DNA from: Chloroflexia bacterium
GTDB taxonomy: Bacteria; Chloroflexota; Chloroflexia; QHBQ01; JADMIH01
NCBI GenBank assembly: GCA_025927935.1
Contig: JAICKM010000038.1
Coordinates: 1 to 18,134 of the forward strand
Reading direction: 5' to 3'
DNA: 18,134 bases
Position 1 is the stretch's first letter; each line of letters opens with the position of its first letter. The notes beneath the pieces are model-generated. The model did not search any database and was not told the DNA's origin. It worked only from the letters and a program-made list of their open reading frames with translations. Below, in pieces: positions 7,334-15,069 of this stretch. The position numbers and the translations under genes were made by a program.

Positions 7334-7834
7334 CTAACGGGCGGCCACCTTTAGACCGCCGTTGAGACCGGCGCCGGCCGGTGTTGGCTCGGCATGTGGC
7401 CCGGTGAAATAGTCCCACTTTTCAGTGAGCATGCGGAAGACATCGGATTCCGTGATGATGCCGAGGGGACGCGAGTGCGCGTCCACCACCGGCAACCCGC
7501 CGACCTTGCGATCCAGCATGATCCGCGCGGCCACCTGGATCGGCGTCTCGGGCGCGACGGTGTAGGGCGTGTGCGTCATGACCTCGCCCACCGTCAGCTT
7601 GGAGAGCAGGTAATTAAGCTCGTAGATGCTCAGGCTCGTCGCCGGGGAGGGCCGCGCTTCGCGCAGGTCGCCCAGCGTGACGATGCCCACCACCTTCCCG
7701 CCATCCACCACGGGCAGCCGGCGCACGCAGCGCTCCATCATCATGTTGTAGGCTTCCAGCACCGGGGTGCCGATCTGCACAACGGTTACAGGACTGGTCA
7801 TCCAATCCTCGACAAGTAGTTTCTGGTTGCTCAT
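7334..7834 (-). CDS. Tandem CBS-domain protein
   Basis: 166 residues with two CBS motifs forming one Bateman module: CBS1 about 10-60 (WMTSPVTVV, then RRLPVVDGGKVVGIVTLGDL) and CBS2 about 83-138 (VMTHTPYTV, then VGGLPVVDAHSRPLGIITESDVF). The T-x-x-D residues that usually contact nucleotide ribose are kept in both (D56 and D131). The linker includes SLSIYELNYLLSKLTV (67-82). Such stand-alone modules bind AMP, ADP, ATP or SAM and control partner proteins. The start at 7834 has AAGGGG seven bases upstream. Its stop is part of the region holding the ribosome site of the CoA-transferase. I infer that it senses energy charge for that enzyme, in the manner proposed for AcuB; no direct evidence. Confidence 0.88.
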   Translation of the reverse strand: MSNQKLLVEDWMTSPVTVVQIGTPVLEAYNMMMERCVRRLPVVDGGKVVGIVTLGDLREARPSPATSLSIYELNYLLSKLTVGEVMTHTPYTVAPETPIQVAARIMLDRKVGGLPVVDAHSRPLGIITESDVFRMLTEKWDYFTGPHAEPTPAGAGLNGGLKVAAR

Positions 7835-7855
7835 GGTGTTACCCCTTTAACAACA

Positions 7856-7901
7856 GACCAGTGGCGAGGCGGGGCTTCCGCGCTCCGCCCGGCCGCTGGT
7901 C
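7856..7901 (-). promoter_or_regulatory. Hairpin in the leader of the CBS-protein gene (possible attenuator or doxX terminator)
   Basis: GACCAGTGGC (7856-7865) pairs with GCCGCTGGTC (7892-7901) over 10 positions with one G-T wobble, and an inner GGCGG/CCGCC stem extends it. On the minus strand the hairpin is followed by TGTTGTTAAAGGGG, which includes the ribosome site of the CBS gene. It may end doxX transcripts or control readthrough into the CBS gene. Confidence 0.45.
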
Positions 7902-7940
7902 GTCGCGAGTCGTCCTGATGCGGACGGCCGGCTTGTGCAT

Positions 7941-7979
7941 CCGCGGCATCCTGGCCGCGCGGGCCGCGCGATGCCGCGG
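7941..7979 (-). terminator. Perfect 10-bp hairpin downstream of doxX
   Basis: CCGCGGCATC (7941-7950) and GATGCCGCGG (7970-7979) are perfect inverse complements around a 19-base GC-rich loop. It begins about 20 bases after the doxX stop on the minus strand. There is no U-tract, so it could be a terminator, an mRNA-stabilising hairpin or part of a two-hairpin leader with 7856-7901. Confidence 0.45.
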
Positions 7980-8000
7980 GTAGGGTCCCGGCTAGCGCGG

Positions 8001-8600
8001 CTAGTGGACGGGACGGGCGGTTGGGAACGGACCGCGGCTTTGCGGTCGCCCCACCGGGGCCGGCGGCCCGGCAGGGTGCGCGTCGATCTGCAACAGCTTT
8101 CGCAACAGCGGCAGCAGGTAGTAGTCGACCCCATAATAGCCGACGCCCGTGCCGCCCAAGATCATCGCCACTTCCAGGACCACCATCTGCGGGTTATTCG
8201 CCGACGTGCCCGCCAACAGAAAGGCCAGGTTCATGACGGATCCCCAAAAGGCGCTGAACTTGGACAATACGCCGAAGATCAGCGCTAACCCCACCAAAAT
8301 CTCCCCAAAGGTAACCAGATAGCTAAAGACAGGTGCATTGGGCAGAAAGATCTGCTTGATCAGCGTCGCGTACCAGCCCTGGACTTCCGGTTGGGCGCCC
8401 GTTGCTTTGCTGAGCGCCCCCTGGAGGAACGCGGTGAGACCGGCGCCGGCATTGCCGCCGATCCACGCGCCGTCCACCAGTTTTTCCAGCCCGGCGGCAA
8501 GAAACTGATACCCGACAAAGATCCGCACGAGCAGCCAGCCCCACCCGGTCCGGGCAGGGTGTGTGACAAAGCCGTGGAGCCTGGTATAGATGGCGCTCAT
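8001..8600 (-). CDS. DoxX-family membrane protein
   Basis: 199 residues with about four transmembrane helices (roughly 20-40, 90-112, 115-135, 140-165). The first helix with LLVRIFVGYQFLAAGLEKLVDG (23-44) and the later FGEILVGLALIFGVLSKFSAFWGSVMNLAFLLAGT stretch (98-132) are typical of DoxX/DoxD-like quinone-associated membrane proteins. Roles in the family range from a thiosulfate:quinone oxidoreductase subunit to a redox-complex component with SodA; none can be assigned here. The C-terminus is a Pro/Arg-rich tail. GGAGG lies seven bases before the ATG at 8600, and directly upstream of it a CGCCGG-ACGCA-CCGGCG hairpin (8617-8633) may affect translation. It may share a transcript with the CBS and CoA-transferase genes, but two hairpins lie between. 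Confidence 0.85.
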   Translation of the reverse strand: MSAIYTRLHGFVTHPARTGWGWLLVRIFVGYQFLAAGLEKLVDGAWIGGNAGAGLTAFLQGALSKATGAQPEVQGWYATLIKQIFLPNAPVFSYLVTFGEILVGLALIFGVLSKFSAFWGSVMNLAFLLAGTSANNPQMVVLEVAMILGGTGVGYYGVDYYLLPLLRKLLQIDAHPAGPPAPVGRPQSRGPFPTARPVH

Positions 8601-8728
8601 CGCCGTGCCTCCTTCCCGCCGGACGCACCGGCGTGCCTGCTTATCACGCTGCTATGCCCTAATAATAGCCGTCCGGGGTTGCGGCCCTGGTACACGCAGG
8701 TAAACGAACAGTAAATATTGAGCTGTTC

Positions 8729-8737
8729 TGGTATAAT
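8729..8737 (+). promoter_or_regulatory. Extended -10 promoter of the two-component operon
   Basis: TGGTATAAT at 8729-8737 is a perfect extended -10 with a consensus TATAAT. No good -35 is present at 16-18 bp. Transcription would start near 8744, leaving a leader of about 110 bases before the response-regulator ATG. Confidence 0.6.
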
Positions 8738-8787
8738 AGATGAGGCAAAGAGCCACGTTCTGTGTATGAATGCTCTATCGGGCAAGA

Positions 8788-8819
8788 GCGGCGCACCGGG
8801 TGGCCGGCCGCAGCGCCGC
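8788..8819 (+). other. GC-rich hairpin in the response-regulator leader
   Basis: GCGGCGC (8788-8794) and GCGCCGC (8813-8819) are perfect complements, and the loop contains a second CCGG/CCGG pair. The hairpin lies inside the predicted 5' leader, about 37 bases before the ATG. Function unknown; it may stabilise the message or act in attenuation. Confidence 0.35.
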
Positions 8820-8855
8820 CTCGGCGCATAACTCAAATATAGGTAGTGTGCAACG

Positions 8856-9569
8856 ATGAAATTTCTGATTGTGGATGACGACAAAGCGATTGTCGAGGCC
8901 GTCACGATTGGTCTCCAGTTTCAATGGCAGGACGCCGAGGTGTTTAGCGCCCCGGACGGCGAGCAGGGCGTGCATATGTTCGCCGAAGTGAGTCCCGATG
9001 TGACGCTGCTCGACGTGAATATGCCGCGCATGAGCGGGTTCGAGGTGCTCCAGCGCATCCGCGAAACCTCCGACGCGCCGGTCTTGATGCTCACGGCGCG
9101 CGGCGACGAGATGAGCAAGGTGCGCGGGTTGGAACTCGGCGCCGATGATTACCTGGTCAAGCCCTTCAGCCACCTGGAACTGTTTGCCCGCATCAAGGCC
9201 GTGCTGCGGCGTACCGATTTGCCCGCGCCGGTCAGCGCCGCGCCTTCGTTTGTGTCGGGCGATGTGACCGTGAATTTCGACAGCCGGGAAGTCACGGTGA
9301 AGGGCCAGCCGGTGAAGCTGACGCCGACCGAATATAAGCTGCTCTACCAGCTCGTGCGCAATGCCGGGCGCGTGCTGCCCTTCGACACGCTGCTCAGTAA
9401 GGTCTGGGGCGACGAGTACCGGGGCGATATGGACTACCTGAAGACCTACGTGAGCCGGCTGCGCAAAAAGCTGGGTGACGACTCGGAGAATCCGCGTTAT
9501 ATCATGACCGAGCGCTCGGTCGGCTATCGCTTTGCCCGGCTGGCCGCGCCGTCCACCGACGCAACATAG
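8856..9569 (+). CDS. OmpR/PhoB-family response regulator
   Basis: 237 residues. The receiver domain (about 1-120) has the acidic cluster DDD (7-9), the phospho-accepting D53 in LLDVNMPRMSG, T80 in MLTARGD and K102 in VKPF, so it should be phosphorylatable. A winged-helix Trans_reg_C domain follows (about 135-232: LTPTEYKLLYQLVRNAGRVL, then TYVSRLRKKLGDD and RSVGYRF). It is a DNA-binding transcription factor and should be the partner of the histidine kinase that starts 34 bp downstream. The ATG at 8856 has only a weak AGGTAG ribosome site and a structured leader. Target genes are not evident; the divergent doxX operon is one candidate. Confidence 0.95.
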   Translation: MKFLIVDDDKAIVEAVTIGLQFQWQDAEVFSAPDGEQGVHMFAEVSPDVTLLDVNMPRMSGFEVLQRIRETSDAPVLMLTARGDEMSKVRGLELGADDYLVKPFSHLELFARIKAVLRRTDLPAPVSAAPSFVSGDVTVNFDSREVTVKGQPVKLTPTEYKLLYQLVRNAGRVLPFDTLLSKVWGDEYRGDMDYLKTYVSRLRKKLGDDSENPRYIMTERSVGYRFARLAAPSTDAT

Positions 9570-9603
9570 GCGCCGGGGGCCGGCCGTTGCAGGAGTGCGT
9601 TGC

Positions 9604-11994
9604 TTGACGACTCAATCTGAGGTAGATACGAATTCCCCCGCGCAAGAAGGCCCCGGCGCCGATCCACGCGTCCGCCAGTTGCTGGCGCTGAACAAAGCGG
9701 CTATCGAAATCACCGCCGAACTCGACCTGGACAGCTTGCTCCAGCGCATCGTCGATGTGGCGCGCGAACTGGTCGGCTGCCGTTATGCCGCGCTGGGCGT
9801 ATTGGGCGCGGACGGCTACATCGCCCGCTTCCCCACCTCCGGGCTGTCGCGGGAGGAGCGCGAAAAGATCGGCGCGCCGCCCCGCGGCCACGGCCTGCTC
9901 GGCGTCATGCTGCGCGCCGGGCGCAGCCTGCGCATTCCCGACATCAGCGCCGATCCCCGCCGCTCCGGCTTCCCGCCCAATCACCCGCCCATGCGTAGCC
10001 TGCTCGGTGTGCCCATCTTCGTGCGCGGGCGCCTCATGGGCGATCTCTATCTGACTGAGAAGATCGGCGCCTCCGAGTTCAGCGACGAGGATGAGTGGCT
10101 GGTGCAACTGCTTGCCACCCACGCGGCGACGGCGCTCACCAATGCACAACTGCATAGCGAGAACATGCAGGCGTTTGAAAACTTGCGCGCCCTGCAAGAC
10201 GCCGTGAAACAGATCGCCAGCCATCTCGACTTCAGCTCTGTGGCCGACGAGCTGCTACGCTATGCCGCCCAGGTGACGAACAGCGACCTGGCCTGGCTGG
10301 GTATGCTGGATGAGCACGCGCAGGTGCGCCCGGCGGTGGTCCTGGGCGACGATGCCGAAGGATCGTTCCAGCGGGATCTGCGCATCGATATGGCCGACCC
10401 CGCGCTCAATAACGGCCCCAGCGGCCGGGCCATGCGCACGCTCGCACCGCAGACCGTTCCCGATCTGGCCGCAGATCCGACAGTCGGACCCTGGGCGGCG
10501 CTCACCGCGCGCTACCACTTGCGCTCGGCTGCCGCCGTGCCGCTGATCTACCAGGGGCAGGCCGTGGGCGTCTTGAGTCTCTATGCCCGCCGTCCTGCCG
10601 CGTTCGAGGACATTGACCAGGCGCTGCTGGTGGTCATGGCCGACCATGCCGCCGTGGCCTTGCAAAATGCCGTCCACTATCAAGAGGTCAACCAGGCGCG
10701 GGCGCGCTCGCAGGCGCTGCTCAAAGTGACCCAGGCCATTAACCAATCGGTCGATCTCGACACCGTGATCGAGCTGATTGTACAGTCCGCGGTGGAACTG
10801 TTGCGCGCCGCGGGTGCTGCCGTCTACTTGCTGAAGGAGTCGGTCCCAGTCAACGACCCCGCCGAGAGCGGGTGGATTACCGCGCATTCCGCCCTGGGGC
10901 TGGAAGATTCGTTCACCCAGCGCATCGGCGAATTGCCCATGCAGCACAGCGTGGCGGGGCGGGCCATCCTGACCCGCGAAACGCAGATTGTAGGCGACAC
11001 CCTGGCGGTGTCCGACATCGTCTTCCCGCGCCTGTCCAGCGGGGATGATCTGCGCTCACTGGTTGTTGTCCCGTTGCAGGTGGGGGGCGAAATGCTGGGC
11101 GTGTTGAGCACCTACGCCGCGCGCACGCACGCCTTCAACCCAAACGCCGTCCAGCTATTGGAGGCATTCGGCGCGCAGGCCAGCACGGCTATCTACAACG
11201 CGCGCCTGTACCAGGAAGCCCAACGGGGCCGCGAGGCCGCCGAATCCGAGCAGCAGCGCTTGCGCGAACTGGAGCAGATGAAAGACGAGTTCCTCTCCAC
11301 CGCCGCGCACGAGTTGCGCACGCCCCTGACGACGATCCGCATGTCGGCGGGCCTGGCCTACGAGCAATTGCGTATGCTGACCGCCGAGCCGGAAGCGGGG
11401 GGCGCCCCCGGTCTCGACCCGCGGCTCGTCAATCTGGTCGGCCTGGTGCTGGAAGGCAGCGAGCGGATGCACTCGCTGGTGAACGATCTGCTCGACCTGA
11501 CCCGGCTGGAACAGGGCCGCACGCAGCTTCTATTTGAAGACCTCGACATGCGCGAAGTGATCAACGCCTCGCTGGAAGTGACCCGCCCGCTCTTCAGCAG
11601 CAAGAATCAGAAGATCACCTTCCACATGCCGGAAGCGCGCTACATGGTGCGAGGCGACCGGCCGCACCTGGAGCAAGTGCTGATCAACTTGCTGTCAAAC
11701 GCGCACAAATATTCGCCGGAAGGCAGCCAGGTCGATGTGCGGCTGACTCGATCGGGCGGCGAGTGCCTGGTCATGGTCCGCGATCAGGGTCCCGGCGTGC
11801 CGGAGGAGGAGCGCGAGCGGATCTTCGAGCGCTTCTACCGCAGCAGCATCCACCGCCAGGATCGCACGCCCAGCACGGGCCTCGGCCTGCCCATCGCGCG
11901 CACCATCGCCGAGATGCACCGCGGGCGGGTCTGGATCGAACCCGCGCCCGGCGCCGGCAGCATTTTCACCCTGGCCCTGCCTATTGCCGCGTAA
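9604..11994 (+). CDS. Soluble histidine kinase with three GAF domains
   Basis: 796 residues with no transmembrane segment. GAF1 (about 27-180) is of the DevS/DosT/NreB-associated type, with FPTSGLS, GHGLLGVMLRAG and GFPPNHPPMRSLLGVPIFVRG (H127 in the HPPM motif). GAF2 spans about 195-358 and GAF3 about 369-538. A short coiled coil leads to the HisKA domain with AAHELRTPL (phosphorylated His569). The HATPase domain has the N-box NLLSNAHKYSPEG (N699), the G1 box DQGPGVP (D727), FERFYR and the G2 box TGLGLP (758-763). The start is taken as TTG at 9604, because AGGAG sits eight bases upstream; the in-frame GTG at 9595 overlaps that site. Should phosphorylate the response regulator just upstream. 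The signal is cytoplasmic and unknown; a gas or redox ligand is possible for GAF1. Confidence 0.93.
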   Translation: MTTQSEVDTNSPAQEGPGADPRVRQLLALNKAAIEITAELDLDSLLQRIVDVARELVGCRYAALGVLGADGYIARFPTSGLSREEREKIGAPPRGHGLLGVMLRAGRSLRIPDISADPRRSGFPPNHPPMRSLLGVPIFVRGRLMGDLYLTEKIGASEFSDEDEWLVQLLATHAATALTNAQLHSENMQAFENLRALQDAVKQIASHLDFSSVADELLRYAAQVTNSDLAWLGMLDEHAQVRPAVVLGDDAEGSFQRDLRIDMADPALNNGPSGRAMRTLAPQTVPDLAADPTVGPWAALTARYHLRSAAAVPLIYQGQAVGVLSLYARRPAAFEDIDQALLVVMADHAAVALQNAVHYQEVNQARARSQALLKVTQAINQSVDLDTVIELIVQSAVELLRAAGAAVYLLKESVPVNDPAESGWITAHSALGLEDSFTQRIGELPMQHSVAGRAILTRETQIVGDTLAVSDIVFPRLSSGDDLRSLVVVPLQVGGEMLGVLSTYAARTHAFNPNAVQLLEAFGAQASTAIYNARLYQEAQRGREAAESEQQRLRELEQMKDEFLSTAAHELRTPLTTIRMSAGLAYEQLRMLTAEPEAGGAPGLDPRLVNLVGLVLEGSERMHSLVNDLLDLTRLEQGRTQLLFEDLDMREVINASLEVTRPLFSSKNQKITFHMPEARYMVRGDRPHLEQVLINLLSNAHKYSPEGSQVDVRLTRSGGECLVMVRDQGPGVPEEERERIFERFYRSSIHRQDRTPSTGLGLPIARTIAEMHRGRVWIEPAPGAGSIFTLALPIAA

Positions 11995-12048
11995 GACCCC
12001 GTCCGGCTGCCCGCTGCGCTCTGTGGGTCCTGGCCGCCTGTGACCGGC

Positions 12049-12276
12049 CTATACCGTGCAGTTGACTAGTTCGTAGATGTTCAGGCTGCGCGCGGCGCCG
12101 CTGGCGCTTGGCGGGGCCTCGCTTGTCACCCCGGCCAGTTGGCGTTCCTCGGCCCGGTCCAACCGGCGAATATCCTTCACGGTGAAGACATACGGGTCGC
12201 GTGGCGCGTTCTCGATCCGCAGTACGCGCACGGGCGAAATCTCGGCTGCCGGAATAACGGTCTGCTGCTTGTCCAT
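12049..12276 (-). CDS. Small protein of unknown function (75 residues)
   Basis: Not recognised as a named family. The ATG at 12276 is preceded by AGAGGA seven bases away and by a TGCTACACT extended -10 about 95 bases upstream, which supports a real gene. The protein has a segment PYVFTVKDIRRLDRAEE (28-44), a Ser/Pro/Ala-rich linker (51-62) and the end SLNIYELVNCTV (64-75). The first segment and SLNIYEL resemble the end of CBS1 and the following linker (VTLGDLRE, SLSIYEL) of the CBS protein at 7334-7834, so it might be a relic of a CBS protein; this is weak. The frame stays open upstream to 12465 but that part lacks a ribosome site. It converges on the histidine kinase gene. One cysteine, third from the C-terminus. 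Confidence 0.6.
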   Translation of the reverse strand: MDKQQTVIPAAEISPVRVLRIENAPRDPYVFTVKDIRRLDRAEERQLAGVTSEAPPSASGAARSLNIYELVNCTV

Positions 12277-12630
12277 TGTTTGGTCCTCTCGTGGTGTTCT
12301 TGCTGCCGGCGGATGGGCGTAAGCGGGTGGGGTAAAGCCCCCCGTATGCGCTCGTTGTGGCGCACCCATAGTGTAGCAAACACGTCTGGACAAAGCGGTA
12401 AGCATAGGTGAACAAATGGTGAAAATGCCGCGCCCCGGCGCATAGCGACGGGTGCCCCACGGCAACCCGCCTGCTAGGCAAGACTACCTAGGGCCATCCC
12501 CCCAATGGCGCCGGAAAATAGAGCACATATACTGATGCCCGCTCTCCTTCCCTCGGCTATTATGAAGCTGGGACACTTCACATCTTCCTGACGCAACCGG
12601 CAACGGTACACCGAGAAAGAGGTGGGAAGG
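12277..12630. other. Divergent intergenic region of about 350 bp
   Basis: Separates the 75-residue gene (minus) and the DUF2339 gene (plus). It contains the minus-strand extended -10 at 12370-12378, a small GGGG-TAAAG-CCCC hairpin near 12325-12340 and, toward the plus gene, AT-richer stretches with weak -10-like boxes TATACT (12528-12533) and TATTAT (12559-12564). I see no convincing ORF, RNA gene or repeat. Confidence 0.5.
12370..12378 (-). promoter_or_regulatory. Extended -10 promoter of the 75-residue protein gene
   Basis: The minus strand reads TGCTACACT, an extended -10 like that of the ABC operon. No clear -35 at 16-18 bp. The start point would be near 12363, giving a leader of about 87 bases. 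Confidence 0.4.
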
Positions 12631-14910
12631 ATGGATGCATCGCAAGACCTCAGTTTAGGCGAGCGAGTGGAGAAGTTGGAGCGGCGTGTGCGGGATCTGC
12701 AACGACACACGCGCCAACTACAGGCGGCCCTGGTCGCGGCGGGTATCGAGGCGCCGCCCGCGCCATATGCGCCGCCCGCTCCAGGGGCGGCGGAACCGGC
12801 AGTGCCCGGCGCGCCCCCGACTCAAGCCATGCCGGGGATGCCACAACTGCCCGGCGCGCCGCCGACCCAGGCTATGGGCGCGCTGCCGCCGGCTCCGGAC
12901 CGTCCTGCGCCGGGCGTCCGGCCCACGGCTGACCTGCACACCGGCGCGCCCCCACAGACGCCGCTGCCGGTGCGGCAACGCTCGGCGGCCCCGGCGTCCG
13001 GCGGCTTTGATCTGGTGCGCAACGGCGAGTTCTGGCTGAATAAAGTGGGTATCGGGCTGCTGTTGTTTGGCGTAGCCTTCTTGTTCAAATACTCGGTGGA
13101 TCAGGGCTGGCTGGTACCGTCCGTGCGCGTGGGGATCGGCGGCGCCATCGGCCTGATTTTGCTGGTGCTGGGCCTGCGCCTGTACGAGGACCGCCCGCAC
13201 TTCAGCCAGGTGCTGCTGGGCGGCAGCATCGGCGCGTTTTACATCTCTGTCTATGCCGCTTATCAACTCTTCGGGTTGGTGCCCTACAACGTCGCCTTCG
13301 GGTTGATGGGCAGCGTTACCGTGCTGGCTTTCCTGCTGGCCGTGCGCCAGAACGCGGCGGTTCTCTCGCTCATCGGCACGGCGGGTGGGTTAGCGACGCC
13401 GTTCGTGCTCTATAGCGGATCGCATAATCTGCCGGGGTTGATCGCCTATGTCTGCCTGATCCTGTTGGGCGTGAGCGCCATCTACTTCTATCGCGGCTGG
13501 CATTCGCTTGTCTGGACCGCGTTCGCCGGTGTGTGGGCGGTTTTGGCCCTCACGGAACTCGACTTCATGTTGTCGGGCACGCACCTCCCGGCTGACCGCT
13601 GGGCCTTGCAACTCGGCTTTGGCGCAGGTTGGCTGGCTTTCGCCGCCCTGCCGGTGATCCGCGATGTCCTCTGGACGCGCAACCCGGAGCGCTGGCAGCA
13701 CCCGGCCTTCGACCCGCTGGCCGCGGCGGTGCCGGACGCCACGGCCCGGCGCATCGATCTCCATGTCTACCTGCTCACGCTGATCACGCCGGTTCTCGCC
13801 CTGGGGCTGTCGGTCCCCATCTGGAATCTGCCGCAGGAAACCTGGGGCCTGCTGATCCTGGCCGGTTCGGCCGTCTATATCCTCGCCGCGCAGGCGCTGC
13901 GCAAGGTCCATCCGGCGCTCGGCTACACCCATGCCCTGCTGGCGTTGACCTTTGCCACGCTGGCTCTGGTGCTGTTGCTGGAAGGCAGCGTGCTCTATTT
14001 CGCGCTCGCCGCCGAAGCCGCCATGCTGCTGCTGCTGGCCCACCGGCTCAAGGATCGGGGCACGGCTATCGCGGGGCATCTGCTCTTTGCGGCGGTGGGG
14101 GTCTGGTTCCTCTGGCGCGTCTTATTCACCTATGCGCTGCCAGCTCCGCCTTTCGATGCCGCGGCGCTGACCGACCTGGTGGTGATTGGGTTGGCCCTGG
14201 CAGTGTCTACCGTCGTGGACGGGCCGGATGCCGTCTGGGCTTATAGGCTGCTTGGCTACCTGGCGGGGTTGGCCTGGCTGTGGCGCCAATTGGGTGGCCC
14301 CGGTGCGTCGGGCGAATACCTCAGCGTTGTCTGGGCTATCTATGCCGCCGGACTCCTGTACTGGGCAATCCGGAGCGGCACACAGTATATAAATGGGCGC
14401 CCGACGCCGGAATGGGGGGCCGGGCACACGGGGTTCCTGGCCCTGACGCTCTGGTTCGTGACCCGGCTGCCGCTCTATGGGCTACCTGGCCCGGCACTGG
14501 TCAACGCGCGCGCGCTGAGTGACCTGGCCGCCATTGGCCTGGCACTCGGTGTATCGACGTGGCTGCGCCCGCGCGATCTTGCCTGGCTCTACCGCCTCGG
14601 CGCCCATCTGGCGCTGCTCGCCTGGTTCTGGCGGGAACTAAGTCCCCTGCCGAACGGCAACGGCCTGGTCACTGTCACCTGGACCGTCTACGCGCTGGGG
14701 CTGCTGGTCGCCGGGTTGCGGTCCACCGAGCGCCGCCTCATCTACGGGGCGCTGAGCACCTTGCTCCTGGTGGTGGCGAAACTTTTCCTGATCGATCTCG
14801 TGGCCCTGGACGCGATCTGGCGCATCCTGCTGTTCCTTAGCATCGGCGGGATGTTCCTCTTCTTGAGCTACTACCTCCAATCGTGGATGCGCCGGACACA
14901 AGGCATCTGA
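12631..14910 (+). CDS. DUF2339 polytopic membrane protein
   Basis: About 759 residues. It begins with a short coiled coil (about 6-35, heptad-like LGERVEKLERRVRDLQ), then a Pro/Ala-rich linker (40-120) that repeats PGAPPTQAM (59-67 and 74-82), then some 20 or more transmembrane helices to the C-terminus. The first membrane block has the DUF2339 signature: WLNKVGIGLLLFGVAFLFKYSVDQGW, then SQVLLGGSIGAFYISVYAAYQLF and AVLSLIGTAGGLATPFVL. Near the C-terminus, a unit of about 70 residues occurs twice (about 512-582 and 628-698). The ATG at 12631 has GAGGTGG six bases upstream; the GTG at 12622 lies within that ribosome site. The family has no established function; a link with the cell envelope is a guess. 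It stands alone in its transcription unit. Confidence 0.88.
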   Translation: MDASQDLSLGERVEKLERRVRDLQRHTRQLQAALVAAGIEAPPAPYAPPAPGAAEPAVPGAPPTQAMPGMPQLPGAPPTQAMGALPPAPDRPAPGVRPTADLHTGAPPQTPLPVRQRSAAPASGGFDLVRNGEFWLNKVGIGLLLFGVAFLFKYSVDQGWLVPSVRVGIGGAIGLILLVLGLRLYEDRPHFSQVLLGGSIGAFYISVYAAYQLFGLVPYNVAFGLMGSVTVLAFLLAVRQNAAVLSLIGTAGGLATPFVLYSGSHNLPGLIAYVCLILLGVSAIYFYRGWHSLVWTAFAGVWAVLALTELDFMLSGTHLPADRWALQLGFGAGWLAFAALPVIRDVLWTRNPERWQHPAFDPLAAAVPDATARRIDLHVYLLTLITPVLALGLSVPIWNLPQETWGLLILAGSAVYILAAQALRKVHPALGYTHALLALTFATLALVLLLEGSVLYFALAAEAAMLLLLAHRLKDRGTAIAGHLLFAAVGVWFLWRVLFTYALPAPPFDAAALTDLVVIGLALAVSTVVDGPDAVWAYRLLGYLAGLAWLWRQLGGPGASGEYLSVVWAIYAAGLLYWAIRSGTQYINGRPTPEWGAGHTGFLALTLWFVTRLPLYGLPGPALVNARALSDLAAIGLALGVSTWLRPRDLAWLYRLGAHLALLAWFWRELSPLPNGNGLVTVTWTVYALGLLVAGLRSTERRLIYGALSTLLLVVAKLFLIDLVALDAIWRILLFLSIGGMFLFLSYYLQSWMRRTQGI

Positions 14911-14941
14911 GCCTGCCATCCGGTCATACAGCCATATGATG

Positions 14942-15018
14942 CACCGCGAAGACACGAGAAGGGCGCGAAGAACAAGACTAATATAAATAGCCTTCGCGTT
15001 CTTCGTGTCTTCGCGGTG
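14942..15018. repeat. Large imperfect inverted repeat (dispersed palindrome type)
   Basis: The left arm (14942-14970) begins CACCGCGAAGACACGA and ends GCGCGAAG. The right arm (14992-15018) is its inverse complement over the first 16 bases and again at the end, with a 2-base length difference between. The 21-base loop is AT-rich. It lies 31 bases after the DUF2339 stop and could act as a terminator hairpin. From memory, palindromes built on 'CACCGCGAAGACACGAAGAACGCGAAG' are scattered in many environmental bacterial genomes; I see one copy here. Confidence 0.75.
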
Positions 15019-15069
15019 AACTGATGAACGGTGTAAACCCCGCTTACGAACGGGGGCGCCGGCGCGGTG

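Noticed and set aside
9532..9603. Earlier starts (TTG 9532, GTG 9595) for the histidine kinase
   Set aside because: 9532 lies inside the response regulator without a ribosome site, and 9595 overlaps AGGAG itself; TTG 9604 has AGGAG at eight bases.
12049..12276. The 75-residue protein as a RiPP precursor because of its C-terminal Cys/Thr
   Set aside because: No modification enzyme, peptidase or dedicated exporter is next to it, and the core would have one Cys only.
12805..12876. Short direct repeats as a possible CRISPR or tandem-repeat locus
   Set aside because: They are two copies of the codons for PGAPPTQAM in the linker of the DUF2339 protein, in frame, with no spacer array.
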